A stretch of DNA of 64,000 bases from SIG480 sp045537045 (GCA_045537045.1 JAZSOS010000038.1:23819-87818); one strand, 5' to 3'; positions 36,563-43,804 are shown, counted from the first letter of the stretch. Made by a program: numbers and translations. Notes: a model not told the origin generated them from the sequence alone.

Positions 36563-37090
36563 ATGGCAGGTAATGCTAAGTGGTATGTGGTTCACACATA
36601 TTCCGGCTATGAAAACACAGTAGCCGCAACAATTGAAAAAGCTGTTGAAAACAGAAAACTGCATGACCTTATCTGCGCGGTCAACATTCCTGTTGAAACC
36701 GTTGTTGAAGTTAAAGACGGTAAGAAAAAGGAAGTTGAACGCAAGATTTTCCCGGGATACGTTCTCGTGAAAATGGTTATGACCGATGAAAGCTGGCACG
36801 TTGTGCGCAACACGCGCGGTGTTACGGGCTTTGTCGGACCGGCAAGTAAGCCGGTGCCGCTTTCCGATGAAGAGGTTGCAAACCTCGGCGTTGAAAAGCA
36901 TGAGATTGTCATCGATTATAAGGTTGGTGACAGCGTCAAAATTATTGACGGTGCTCTTGAAGACTTTGTCGGCGTTGTTGACGAAATCGCGCTTGATAAA
37001 AACAAAATCCGCGTTATCGTTTCGATGTTTGGCAGAGAAACTCCGGTTGAGCTTGAACCTGACCAGGTCGAGCCGGTCACGGAGGATTAA
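36563..37090 (+). CDS. nusG: Transcription termination/antitermination factor NusG
   Basis: 175-residue NusG. NGN domain: WYVVHTYSGYENTVAATIEK, with RKIFPGYVLVKM and VRNTRGVTGFVG. C-terminal KOW domain: YKVGDSVKIIDGALEDFVG. It binds RNA polymerase and couples it to ribosomes. Preceded by GGGGGAG and followed by the L1-site leader of rplK. Confidence 0.98.
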   Translation: MAGNAKWYVVHTYSGYENTVAATIEKAVENRKLHDLICAVNIPVETVVEVKDGKKKEVERKIFPGYVLVKMVMTDESWHVVRNTRGVTGFVGPASKPVPLSDEEVANLGVEKHEIVIDYKVGDSVKIIDGALEDFVGVVDEIALDKNKIRVIVSMFGRETPVELEPDQVEPVTED

Positions 37091-37146
37091 TTTTGCATGC
37101 AGGCGCAATGCGCTTTTGCATAACTTCGGTTGCACATGCGGCCGAC

Positions 37147-37210
37147 GTGGGAGGTATCCGCGCATGGGACGAGCCGTCTCCGCTGCGCAGAAGATACCGC
37201 CATTTACCAC
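37147..37210 (+). promoter_or_regulatory. L1-binding mRNA leader upstream of rplK (23S rRNA mimic)
   Basis: GTGG (37147-37150) pairs with CCAC (37207-37210) and GGTATC (37153-37158) with GATACC (37193-37198), separated by an asymmetric loop GA / GCCATTTA. This matches the two-helix L1 site of 23S rRNA (GGUGGGAGG ... UACCACC). L1 represses its operon this way in E. coli. Confidence 0.7.
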
Positions 37211-37234
37211 ATTTTATTAAGGAGGTGCGATATC

Positions 37235-37660
37235 ATGGCACAGAAAGTAGTAGGATTCATTAAGCTTCAGATTCCGGCAGGTAAGGCAACTCCGGCGCCC
37301 CCTGTAGGTCCGGCTCTCGGTCAGCACGGTGTTAATATCGTTCAGTTCACAAAGGAATTTAACGAGCGCACTAAGAACGACATCGGACTTGTTATCCCGG
37401 TAGTCATCACGGTTTATGCGGACCGTTCGTTCACATTTATCACAAAGACACCGCCGGCATCCGTGCTTATTAAGAAGGCTTGCAAGATTGAAAGCGGCTC
37501 AGGCGTCCCGAACAAGACGAAGGTTGCAAAGATCAGCAAGGAAGACCTCAGAAAGATCGCTGAGCTTAAGGCTCCCGACCTTAATGCGGCTACAGTCGAA
37601 TCTGCAATGAGCATGATTGCAGGAACATGCAGAAGCATGGGAATTACGGTTGAAGAGTAA
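37235..37660 (+). CDS. rplK: 50S ribosomal protein L11
   Basis: 141-residue L11 of the GTPase-associated centre. Starts MAQKVVGFIKLQIPAGK; PAPPVGPALGQHGVNI is the family signature. ATG 37235 follows AAGGAGGT at 37219-37226. The upstream in-frame extension to 37130 runs through the L1-binding hairpin and is not coding. Confidence 0.98.
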   Translation: MAQKVVGFIKLQIPAGKATPAPPVGPALGQHGVNIVQFTKEFNERTKNDIGLVIPVVITVYADRSFTFITKTPPASVLIKKACKIESGSGVPNKTKVAKISKEDLRKIAELKAPDLNAATVESAMSMIAGTCRSMGITVEE

Positions 37661-37700
37661 TCTTTAATCGCAGAACACGGCGATAGCCGATGTTACTTAC

Positions 37701-37736
37701 GTGGGAGGGCTATAAGAAAAGCCCGAAAACTACCAC
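37701..37736 (+). promoter_or_regulatory. Second L1-binding site, directly upstream of rplA
   Basis: GTGG (37701-37704) pairs with CCAC (37733-37736) and GGGCT (37707-37711) with AGCCC (37720-37724), with the same GA / GAAAACTA asymmetric loop as the 23S rRNA L1 site. The following AAGGAGG belongs to rplA, so L1 binding would block its own start. Confidence 0.75.
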
Positions 37737-37751
37737 AAGGAGGTTTATAGA

Positions 37752-38447
37752 ATGCGTAGAGGTAAAAAGTATATTGAAAGCGCAAAGCTCGTTGACCGTG
37801 CAGTTTCGTACGAAGTCGATGAAGCATTTGAGCTTATGTCAAAGTTCGGTAAGGCAAAGTTTGACGAGACGGTTGAGCTTCACATTAAGCTCGGTGTTGA
37901 CTCCCGCCATGCCGACCAGCAGGTTCGTGGTGCGGTTGTTCTTCCGCACGGTACCGGTAAGACCGTTCGCGTTGCAGTATTTGCAAAGGGCGATAAGGCT
38001 AAAGAAGCAGAAGAGGCTGGTGCAGACGTTGTAGGTGCAGAGGATCTTCTCGCACGTATTCAGGGCGAGAACTTCTTCGATTTCGACGTTGTTGTTGCAA
38101 CTCCCGATATGATGGGCCTTGTCGGACGTCTTGGTAAGGTCCTTGGTCCTAAGGGACTCATGCCGAACCCGAAGGCAGGCACAGTTACAATGGATGTTGC
38201 AAAGGCTATTGCAGACCTTAAGGCTGGTAAGATTGAGTATCGTCTTGATAAGACAAACATCATTCACTGCCCGATCGGCAAGGTTTCCTTCGGTAAGGAA
38301 AAGCTCGCTGAAAACTTCAATACCCTTGTTGGCGCTGTTATAAAGGCAAAGCCGGCAGCTGCTAAGGGTACTTACATCCGTTCCTGCGTCGTTACATCGA
38401 CAATGGGCCCGGGTATCAAGGTCAGCGTTGCAAAAATGCTTGGCTAA
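37752..38447 (+). CDS. rplA: 50S ribosomal protein L1
   Basis: 231-residue L1, the mobile-stalk protein. MRRGKKYIESAKLVDR start, GTGKTVRVAVFA, the family signature near GKVLGPKGLMPNPKAGTVT, and a GPGIKVSVAKML end. It is probably its own translational repressor through the two leader sites described here. Confidence 0.98.
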   Translation: MRRGKKYIESAKLVDRAVSYEVDEAFELMSKFGKAKFDETVELHIKLGVDSRHADQQVRGAVVLPHGTGKTVRVAVFAKGDKAKEAEEAGADVVGAEDLLARIQGENFFDFDVVVATPDMMGLVGRLGKVLGPKGLMPNPKAGTVTMDVAKAIADLKAGKIEYRLDKTNIIHCPIGKVSFGKEKLAENFNTLVGAVIKAKPAAAKGTYIRSCVVTSTMGPGIKVSVAKMLG

Positions 38448-38456
38448 AAATAGCTA

Positions 38457-38485
38457 TTGACAAGCCTGTCAATATATGCTATAAT
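38457..38485 (+). promoter_or_regulatory. Strong sigma-A promoter of rplJL
   Basis: Consensus TTGACA 38457-38462, a 17-base spacer and consensus TATAAT 38480-38485. It starts just after the rplA stop and drives the L10 leader from about 38492. Confidence 0.9.
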
Positions 38486-38490
38486 ATTTA

Positions 38491-38615
38491 ATGCGTCTTA
38501 AGACAGCAGGTGCGTTTCGCGTAATCGTAAAGAGCCTGCCGAGGAGCAAGTTATAATTAACTTTGTGTTATTATGTAATTTGTAACCCATGCGTCTTAAT
38601 GCGCATGGGTTTTTC
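38491..38615 (+). ncRNA. Ribosomal L10 leader with attenuator
   Basis: The leader between the promoter and rplJ carries the conserved AGACAGCAGGTG ... GCCTGCCGAGG arms (38501-38512, 38548-38558) of the L10 leader bound by L10(L12)4. A perfect 10-bp hairpin (38584-38593 with 38602-38611, loop TCTTAATG) ends in TTTTT and acts as an intrinsic terminator 28 bases before the rplJ ATG. The sequence ATGCGTCTTAA occurs twice, at 38491 and 38589. Confidence 0.85.
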
Positions 38616-38643
38616 CATTAATTTCAGACGGAGGTGAATCCAC

Positions 38644-39261
38644 ATGCCCAGTGCAAAGGTTTTAGAACAGAAAAAGCAGATAGTTGCAGAGCTTGCAGAG
38701 AAGATGAAGAACGCAAGCAGCGGTGTCCTTGTTGATTACAAGGGTATCAACGTTGCTGACGATACTCAGCTTCGTGCAGAGATGCGCAAGAACAATGTTG
38801 ATTATAAGGTTATCAAGAACACACTCATTCGCTTTGCTGCGAAGGAAGCAGGTCTTGAAGGTCTTGACGGCATTCTTGAAGGCACAACTGCTCTTGCAAT
38901 GAGCGCAGATGATGTCATCGCTCCGGCTAAGGTTGTTGCTGAGTTCGCTAAGAAGAACGAGGATATCTACAACATTAAAGCTGGATTTATGGATGGCAAG
39001 GTTGTCAGCGTAGAAGAGATTATGGCGCTTGCAAATCTCCCGAGCAAGGAAGTTCTCCTCGGAAGACTCGTCGGCGGCTTGCAGGGTCCGATTTTCGGTC
39101 TCGCTCTTGTGCTTAAGGCAATCGCAGAAAAGGTTGAGAAGGAAGGTCCGGTATCGGCTTCCGCTCCCGCAGAAGAGGCTGCAGCTGAAGAAGCAGCACC
39201 TGCAGATGCACCCGCTGAGGAAGCAGCTGCTCCGGCAGAAGAAGCTCCCGCAGCAGAATAA
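38644..39261 (+). CDS. rplJ: 50S ribosomal protein L10
   Basis: L10, the stalk base that binds L7/L12 dimers. MPSAKVLEQKKQIVAELAEK start, VLVDYKGINVADDTQLRAEMR. At 205 residues it is longer than the usual 165-175 because of an Ala/Glu/Pro-rich low-complexity tail (from about residue 170). RBS GGAGGTGA precedes it. Confidence 0.97.
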   Translation: MPSAKVLEQKKQIVAELAEKMKNASSGVLVDYKGINVADDTQLRAEMRKNNVDYKVIKNTLIRFAAKEAGLEGLDGILEGTTALAMSADDVIAPAKVVAEFAKKNEDIYNIKAGFMDGKVVSVEEIMALANLPSKEVLLGRLVGGLQGPIFGLALVLKAIAEKVEKEGPVSASAPAEEAAAEEAAPADAPAEEAAAPAEEAPAAE

Positions 39262-39294
39262 TTAAAAAACATAATTTATCAGGAGGTTATTAAC

Positions 39295-39675
39295 ATGTCT
39301 GAGAAGATCACAAATTTCATTGAAGAAGTAAAAGGCTTAACAGTTCTTGAGCTCAACGAGCTCGTAAAGGCACTCGAGGAAGAGTTCGGCGTATCCGCAA
39401 CAGCTGCTGTTGCAGTTGCAGCTCCGGCTGCAGGCGGTGCAGACGCTGGCGCAGCTGCTGAGAAGGATTCCTTCGACGTAGTTCTCGCTGACGTTGGTGG
39501 CGCAAAGCTCAACGTTATCAAGGTTGTTCGCGAGATCACTGGTCTCGGCCTTAAGGAAGCTAAGGAGCTCGTTGAGAGCGCACCGAAGGCAGTTAAGGAA
39601 GGCGCTTCCAAGGATGAAGCTGAAGAAATTCAGAAGAAGCTTGAAGAAGCAGGCGCAAAGGTTGAGCTTAAGTAA
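39295..39675 (+). CDS. rplL: 50S ribosomal protein L7/L12
   Basis: 126-residue L7/L12: N-terminal dimerisation region, an Ala/Gly hinge (AAPAAGGADAGAAAEK), and the C-terminal factor-binding domain with KLNVIKVVREITGLGLKEAK. Preceded by AGGAGG. Codon use is strongly optimised, as expected for a four-copy stalk protein. Confidence 0.98.
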   Translation: MSEKITNFIEEVKGLTVLELNELVKALEEEFGVSATAAVAVAAPAAGGADAGAAAEKDSFDVVLADVGGAKLNVIKVVREITGLGLKEAKELVESAPKAVKEGASKDEAEEIQKKLEEAGAKVELK

Positions 39676-39702
39676 TTTAGGCTTTATCGAAAATGCTTTC
39701 AA

Positions 39703-39735
39703 TCCGCAAGGAGCAGGAAACTTGCTCCTTGCGGA
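39703..39735 (+). terminator. Hairpin after rplL
   Basis: Perfect 13-bp stem 39703-39715 with 39723-39735, loop GGAAACT. What follows is A-rich, not T-rich, so termination strength is uncertain. Confidence 0.55.
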
Positions 39736-39753
39736 AAAATTCTCAAAAAAAGC

Positions 39754-39782
39754 TTGACTATTTGCACTAAACCCGCTATAAT
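39754..39782 (+). promoter_or_regulatory. Sigma-A promoter of tRNA-Ser
   Basis: TTGACT 39754-39759, a 17-base spacer and TATAAT 39777-39782, 28 bases before the tRNA. Confidence 0.8.
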
Positions 39783-39809
39783 ATATAAGGTTAAGTTAAT
39801 AACGGATAT

Positions 39810-39901
39810 GGAGAGTTGGCTGAGCTGGTCGAAGGCGCACGATTGGAAATCGTGTATACCCTATAAAGGTATCGAGGGTTCGAATCCCTCACTCTCCGCC
39901 A
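39810..39901 (+). tRNA. tRNA-Ser(GGA)
   Basis: Class II tRNA. Acceptor GGAGAGT pairs with ACTCTCC. The anticodon stem CACGA/TCGTG encloses loop TTGGAAA, giving anticodon GGA. It has a long variable arm, T-arm GAGGGTTCGAATCCCTC, and an encoded CCA end. A 14-bp terminator follows at 39902-39935. Confidence 0.97.
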
Positions 39902-39935
39902 GAAAAAGCGACTTGTTTTGACAAGTCGCTTTTTC
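39902..39935 (+). terminator. Terminator of tRNA-Ser
   Basis: Perfect 14-bp stem 39902-39915 with 39922-39935, loop TTTTGA, with A and T tracts at the two ends. Confidence 0.85.
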
Positions 39936-39937
39936 AA

Positions 39938-40103
39938 TGAAATTTGCCTGCGGCAAGTGAAATAGCTCCGCTATGAAATACACTTCGTGTATGAAATATT
40001 GCTACGCAATATGAAAAGGCAAATTTTATTTCACATTTTTCTGTAAAGAAAAATATTTCACAATCCGTTAGGATTATTTCATATCAATGGAGTTGATATT
40101 TCA
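39938..40103. repeat. Palindromic array of mini-hairpins spaced by TGAAA / TTTCA
   Basis: Five TGAAA copies (39938, 39958, 39974, 39992, 40012) alternate with small perfect hairpins: 39944-39956 (5 bp), 39963-39973 (4 bp), 39979-39991 (5 bp), 39997-40011 (6 bp), each with a 3-base loop. Then four TTTCA copies (40029, 40056, 40077, 40099) alternate with hairpins 40035-40054 (7 bp), 40062-40075 (5 bp) and 40081-40099 (7 bp). TGAAA and TTTCA are complementary, so the whole 166 bases can fold into one branched structure. AAATTTGCCT (39940) also pairs with AGGCAAATTT (40017). Non-coding; it precedes a four-helix-bundle gene. Confidence 0.8.
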
Positions 40104-40110
40104 TTAAATA

Positions 40111-40139
40111 TTTACGTGTTACTTATTCTGTGATAAAAT
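40111..40139 (+). promoter_or_regulatory. Sigma-A-like promoter of the four-helix-bundle gene
   Basis: TTTACG 40111-40116, a 17-base spacer and TAAAAT 40134-40139. It starts just after the hairpin array, so the array would not be on this transcript. Confidence 0.55.
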
Positions 40140-40158
40140 ATTAGCAGAGGTGTTACAT

Positions 40159-40506
40159 ATGAAGGAAAACAAACTTATAGATTTATCTACGGATTTTGCA
40201 GTAAAAATTATTAAGTTATGTGAAACGATAAAGGGGCATTATTCGCTTGTAAATCAGTTAGAGAGAAGTTCAACATCAATCGGGGCAAACATTCATGAAG
40301 CAAACTATGCCCACGGAAAGAACGATTTTATTGCAAAATTACAGATTGCTTTAAAAGAATGTTATGAAACAGAATATTGGCTCGAACTTTTTGTAAAGTC
40401 GGAAATTTTAGATAGAGAAACCGCGAAAGATTTATATAATCAATGCGGTACAATTCGCAAAATATTGATTTCTTCAATTAATACTGCAAAAAAGAACAAT
40501 AATTGA
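40159..40506 (+). CDS. Four-helix-bundle protein (S23/IVS family, Avd-like)
   Basis: 115 residues, all helical. The family core is visible: FAVKIIKLCETIKG, LVNQLERSSTSIGANIHEANY and LKECYETEYWLELF. Homologues are encoded in 23S rRNA intervening sequences of Leptospira and Coxiella, and as the Avd accessory protein of diversity-generating retroelements, where the basic barrel binds nucleic acid. No reverse transcriptase or variable repeat is present here, so it is the orphan type. ATG 40159 follows AGAGG. It has its own promoter and terminator. Confidence 0.88.
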   Translation: MKENKLIDLSTDFAVKIIKLCETIKGHYSLVNQLERSSTSIGANIHEANYAHGKNDFIAKLQIALKECYETEYWLELFVKSEILDRETAKDLYNQCGTIRKILISSINTAKKNNN

Positions 40507-40539
40507 ATGGTCATCTAAACCATTCGGCTCTATGCTACG

Positions 40540-40571
40540 TCGGAACAAGTTATGCTTGTTCCGATTTTTTT
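40540..40571 (+). terminator. Terminator of the four-helix-bundle gene
   Basis: Perfect 10-bp stem 40540-40549 with 40555-40564, loop TTATG, followed by a T-tract. The next 140 bases, up to the ImmA gene, show nothing I recognise. Confidence 0.85.
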
Positions 40572-40714
40572 AGCAAAATAATCAGCCAAATGCTTCACCA
40601 TTCCTCCGCTCTGTAAAGGATCACGTCCGGACTAAGCCAAGTGGAGCCAAATAAAATGATAAATATAAGATTTTATGAGCTTTATAAGATATTGTGCATG
40701 ATAGGAGATATACG

Positions 40715-41317
40715 ATGCATTATTTAAACTATAGAAAATCGAGAGATTTGTCATGGCGGGTATTAATTGACAATAATGTAACCCGGTTGCCTGTTAGTGT
40801 AAGCAGGATCTGCAAAAACCTCGGTGTTTCAGTTATAAGTTATAAAAAGGGATATGAGATAATCAAAACTGCGGGACTTGAAGAAATATGCGAACAAAAC
40901 GACGGTATGACATTTATGGGTTCTATATTCTACAACAATGAATGCAAAATCGAACGTCAGCGCTTTACCATTGCTCACGAGCTTTGTCATATTCTTATGC
41001 ATACCGAGAGTAAATATAATCTTGAACCGTCTTCGGGAGACCCATTTATAGAAAAAGAAGCAAATATATTTGCCAGTAGAATACTTGCTCCGGCTTGCGT
41101 TTTATGGGGAATTGGCGTTACCACGGATGAAGAAATATGCAGAATATGTGGTATAAGTCTTGCTGCCGCAAAATTCAGAATGAAGCGGCTGAACGCGTTG
41201 TATGAAAGAGAAAAAATATTCCTGAATGAAAGGAATAAAAGCTGTTTCTTAATGTCTCCTTTGGAAAAAAAGGTATACGAACAATTTTATGATTACATAA
41301 GAACAAATAAATTATAA
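40715..41317 (+). CDS. ImmA/IrrE-family metallopeptidase
   Basis: 200-residue zinc protease-like protein. The HEXXH motif is in FTIAHELCHILMH, with a downstream Glu in EKEANIFASRILAP. Family members cleave XRE-type repressors to induce mobile elements or stress genes. The adjacent XRE repressor, convergent with a 6-base overlap, is the obvious candidate target. ATG 40715 follows GGAG at 40704-40707. The C-terminal part (residues 130-200) has no recognised domain. Confidence 0.9.
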   Translation: MHYLNYRKSRDLSWRVLIDNNVTRLPVSVSRICKNLGVSVISYKKGYEIIKTAGLEEICEQNDGMTFMGSIFYNNECKIERQRFTIAHELCHILMHTESKYNLEPSSGDPFIEKEANIFASRILAPACVLWGIGVTTDEEICRICGISLAAAKFRMKRLNALYEREKIFLNERNKSCFLMSPLEKKVYEQFYDYIRTNKL

Positions 41318-41662
41318 ATTAATATCTTCGTCTTTGATAGCGTCTATCATTTTCAAAATTAGTTTTATTTTATCTTCGGTCAATTCCACCTGCGTCGTTT
41401 GTCCGTTTCTGCAATATACTATTGTATTGTCTTTGATGGTATCATTTTCAATGTGTATTTCTTTTTTGTCTGTTCTACCAAGAAGATAATCCACAGAAAC
41501 ACCAAAAAAATCAGCAAGAAATTGTTGTTTTTCAAAATCCGGATTAGCCTTTCCGGTTTCCCACTTTGTAACAGCAGAACAATCCACATTAATTTTTTTA
41601 GCTAACTGTTTCTGAGTTAGCTTATTTGTTTTTCTTAATTCTTTTATTCGTAATCCAATCAA
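41312..41662 (-). CDS. XRE-family repressor
   Basis: Helix-turn-helix protein of 116 residues. The HTH (KLTQKQLAKKINVDCSAVTK followed by WETGKANPD) is N-terminal, then VSVDYLLGR and a hydrophilic tail. The start is TTG 41662, 7 bases after GGAGGAG; an upstream extension has no RBS. A perfect palindrome in its promoter suggests autoregulation. Paired with ImmA/IrrE, as in phage and ICE immunity modules. Confidence 0.88.
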   Translation of the reverse strand: MIGLRIKELRKTNKLTQKQLAKKINVDCSAVTKWETGKANPDFEKQQFLADFFGVSVDYLLGRTDKKEIHIENDTIKDNTIVYCRNGQTTQVELTEDKIKLILKMIDAIKDEDINL

Positions 41663-41692
41663 ATTAAAGCTCCTCCATATATGCATATATAT

Positions 41693-41720
41693 ATTATAGT
41701 GAATTAAATTCACTTCGTAA
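41693..41720 (-). promoter_or_regulatory. XRE repressor promoter with palindromic operator
   Basis: On the minus strand, TATAAT (41698-41693) lies 17 bases after a weak TTTACG. The 15-base palindrome GTGAATT-A-AATTCAC (41699-41713) fills the spacer, an ideal position for an autorepressor. Confidence 0.65.
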
Positions 41721-41764
41721 AGAGAAAAACGAAAATTAAATATGAGTAAAAATCACAAACTCTA

Positions 41765-41793
41765 TTGACAAATGGTAAAAAAAGGAGTAAAAT
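41765..41793 (+). promoter_or_regulatory. Divergent sigma-A promoter for the second XRE gene
   Basis: TTGACA 41765-41770, a 17-base spacer and TAAAAT 41788-41793, 32 bases before the gene. It faces away from the repressor promoter. Confidence 0.7.
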
Positions 41794-41824
41794 ATGAATA
41801 CAACTCACATTATGCGCAAAGGTG

Positions 41825-42046
41825 ATGAAAGGTATTCATAAAAAGGGGGCGCTGAGTATAAACATAAAATCATTGCGGCAAAAAAAAAGCCTTCGGCAAG
41901 AAGATTTGGCTAGGGAACTGAATGTTGACCGAACAACAGTCACAAAATGGGAAACCGGAAGTGCTGTTCCAAAGGCCGGGAAGCTTCCTCATATTGCCAA
42001 AATTCTCAATTGCACAATAGAGGAACTATACAATTCAGACACTTAA
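41825..42046 (+). CDS. Small XRE-family HTH regulator
   Basis: 73-residue single-domain HTH protein (KKSLRQEDLARELNVDRTTV, then TKWETGSAVPK, then ILNCTIEELY). It lies directly upstream of and in the same direction as the acyl-adenylate ligase, and probably regulates it or the island. The start is uncertain: ATG 41825 has a poorly placed AAAGG. An in-frame position after AAGGGGG (near 41847) would shorten the N-terminus to the HTH itself. Confidence 0.8.
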   Translation: MKGIHKKGALSINIKSLRQKKSLRQEDLARELNVDRTTVTKWETGSAVPKAGKLPHIAKILNCTIEELYNSDT

Positions 42047-42067
42047 GAAAAGGAGTAAGACATAATT

Positions 42068-43804
42068 GTGATTTCTTCGTGTGAAAAACCTTCCGTGTCA
42101 AAGCCGTGGCTAAAGTATTACAGCGAGGAGTCTCTTGCAAGTACTTTGCCAAAATGTTCTGCATACCAATACATAAAGCAGATCAACGAGAGATATCCCA
42201 AGCAGGTAGCCTTGAGTTATTATGGTAAAGATATTAAGTATAAAGAGTTTTTTGAACAAGTTGATAAATGTGCAAATGCTTTTTATGCGATCGGCATAAG
42301 AGAAAACCAGACTGTGTCTATACTTTCGGTGTCTGTTCCGGAGACGATATTTGCAATTTACGCACTCAATAAAATTGGTGCAATTGCAAATACAATTGAC
42401 CCGAGAATGGATGTAAACAGCATAAAACGGATGATAAAGGAATCAGATTCAAAGGTTTTGGTTACGTTGGACATAGCTTTTGACAAAGTTAAGCGAATTA
42501 AAGCAGAGATTGACCAGAAACATATTATTGTTCAATCAGCCTTTAGTTCTCTTCCGCTTGTCAAAAGGGTATTAAAAAAAATGTCCGGTAAGACATCTGT
42601 CACGTATGACAATGTAGTATCCTCTTGGGCTGATTTTATAAAAAAAGGGCAGGCTATCAAGTCTCCGGAGGCTCCATATAAAGGAAACGCAACGGTGGCA
42701 ATTACATACACAGGTGGCACAACGGGTTTTCCTAAGGGAGTAATGATTACAAACGACAGTATGAATGCCGTTGCTTTTAACTTCAAACACTCAAGCATTA
42801 AAACTAAGAGAAAAGAAAAATTCCTGGGCATCATCCCGGTGTTTTCGTCTTATGGCTTAGTGTGCGGTTTGCATATGCCGCTGTCATTGGGTTTAACAAT
42901 GGTGTTAGTACCGAATTTTAATCCACTTAAACTGGGAAAGCTTATTAAAAAGTTCAGACCGCAACATATGATAAGTGTTCCTGCCTTTTACGAAATCATG
43001 ATGGAAAGCAAGAAAGTTAAAAATCTTAATTTGTCGTTCCTTATCACTATGGGTTCAGGCGGAGATACTATGAACGAGGGGCTTGAAGCAAAGCTTCATA
43101 GTTTTATGAAAGAACATAATATGCACCGGCCTCTTGCCCAGGGATATGGAATGAGCGAGCTTTCCGCTGCAGTCTCGTTTTGTGCAGAAAATGTTTATAA
43201 AAAAGGGAGTGTTGGAATCCCTTCAATAACAACAACGGTAGGCATTTTTAAGCCTGATACTTTTGAGGAACTTGCTGTTATGGAGGAAGGGGAAATCTGC
43301 GTTACAGGGCCATCCATGATGAAAGGTTATTTCAAAAATGTCAGTGAAACAGAAGCTATTATGCGTAACCATCCCGATGGGAAATGCTGGATACATTCCG
43401 GTGATATAGGATATATTGACGAAGATGGTTTCTTGTTTGTTAACGGTCGGATTAAACGTATGATCACAAGATTCGACGGACATAAGATATTTCCTGTGAA
43501 TATTGAGAGCCTGGTATCTGAACATCCGGAAGTAAGGAACTGTTGTGCTGTCGGAATAAAAGACAGGACACACGGTCAAGGACAAGTGCCAATGGTCCTT
43601 GTAACCCTTTCCGATTGCGATAAAGCTGCTGTATGCAAAGAGATTTTTGATATTTGCAATGCACAGCTTGAGGAGAGGGGAAAACCGGTAGCTGTTGTCA
43701 GCGTTGACGATATTCCACTTACCGGTATGGGAAAGAATGATTATCGCACGCTGGAGAAAATATATGTCGATTACGATTATATATCATACAGCGAAGAAAA
43801 GTAA
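42068..43804 (+). CDS. AMP-dependent acyl-CoA synthetase/ligase family protein
   Basis: Class I adenylate-forming enzyme, 578 residues. P-loop TYTGGTTGFPKGVMIT; A5 motif QGYGMSELSA; A7/A8 region WIHSGDIGYIDEDGFLFVNG then RIKRMI; C-terminal GMGKNDYRTLEKIY with the A10 Lys. Activates a carboxylate, probably a fatty or aromatic acid, to acyl-AMP and then a thioester. GTG start after AAGGAG. AT-rich codon use matches the next gene but not the core genes. The acyl acceptor is unknown; no carrier protein is adjacent. Confidence 0.88.
   Translation: MISSCEKPSVSKPWLKYYSEESLASTLPKCSAYQYIKQINERYPKQVALSYYGKDIKYKEFFEQVDKCANAFYAIGIRENQTVSILSVSVPETIFAIYALNKIGAIANTIDPRMDVNSIKRMIKESDSKVLVTLDIAFDKVKRIKAEIDQKHIIVQSAFSSLPLVKRVLKKMSGKTSVTYDNVVSSWADFIKKGQAIKSPEAPYKGNATVAITYTGGTTGFPKGVMITNDSMNAVAFNFKHSSIKTKRKEKFLGIIPVFSSYGLVCGLHMPLSLGLTMVLVPNFNPLKLGKLIKKFRPQHMISVPAFYEIMMESKKVKNLNLSFLITMGSGGDTMNEGLEAKLHSFMKEHNMHRPLAQGYGMSELSAAVSFCAENVYKKGSVGIPSITTTVGIFKPDTFEELAVMEEGEICVTGPSMMKGYFKNVSETEAIMRNHPDGKCWIHSGDIGYIDEDGFLFVNGRIKRMITRFDGHKIFPVNIESLVSEHPEVRNCCAVGIKDRTHGQGQVPMVLVTLSDCDKAAVCKEIFDICNAQLEERGKPVAVVSVDDIPLTGMGKNDYRTLEKIYVDYDYISYSEEK

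Noticed and set aside
36377..37210. 277-residue minus-strand frame opposite secE and nusG
   Set aside because: Shadow of well-conserved secE and nusG.
37130..37234. N-terminal extension of L11
   Set aside because: The extra residues are encoded by the L1-binding hairpin; the true L11 start with AAGGAGGT is at 37235.
39938..40103. CRISPR array interpretation of the spaced short repeats
   Set aside because: Repeats are only 5 bases, change orientation midway, and the intervening units are themselves palindromes; no cas genes nearby.
41794..41838. Possible 14-codon leader peptide (MNTTHIMRKGDERYS) before the small XRE gene
   Set aside because: Its ATG overlaps the -10 region of the likely promoter, so it would precede the transcription start.
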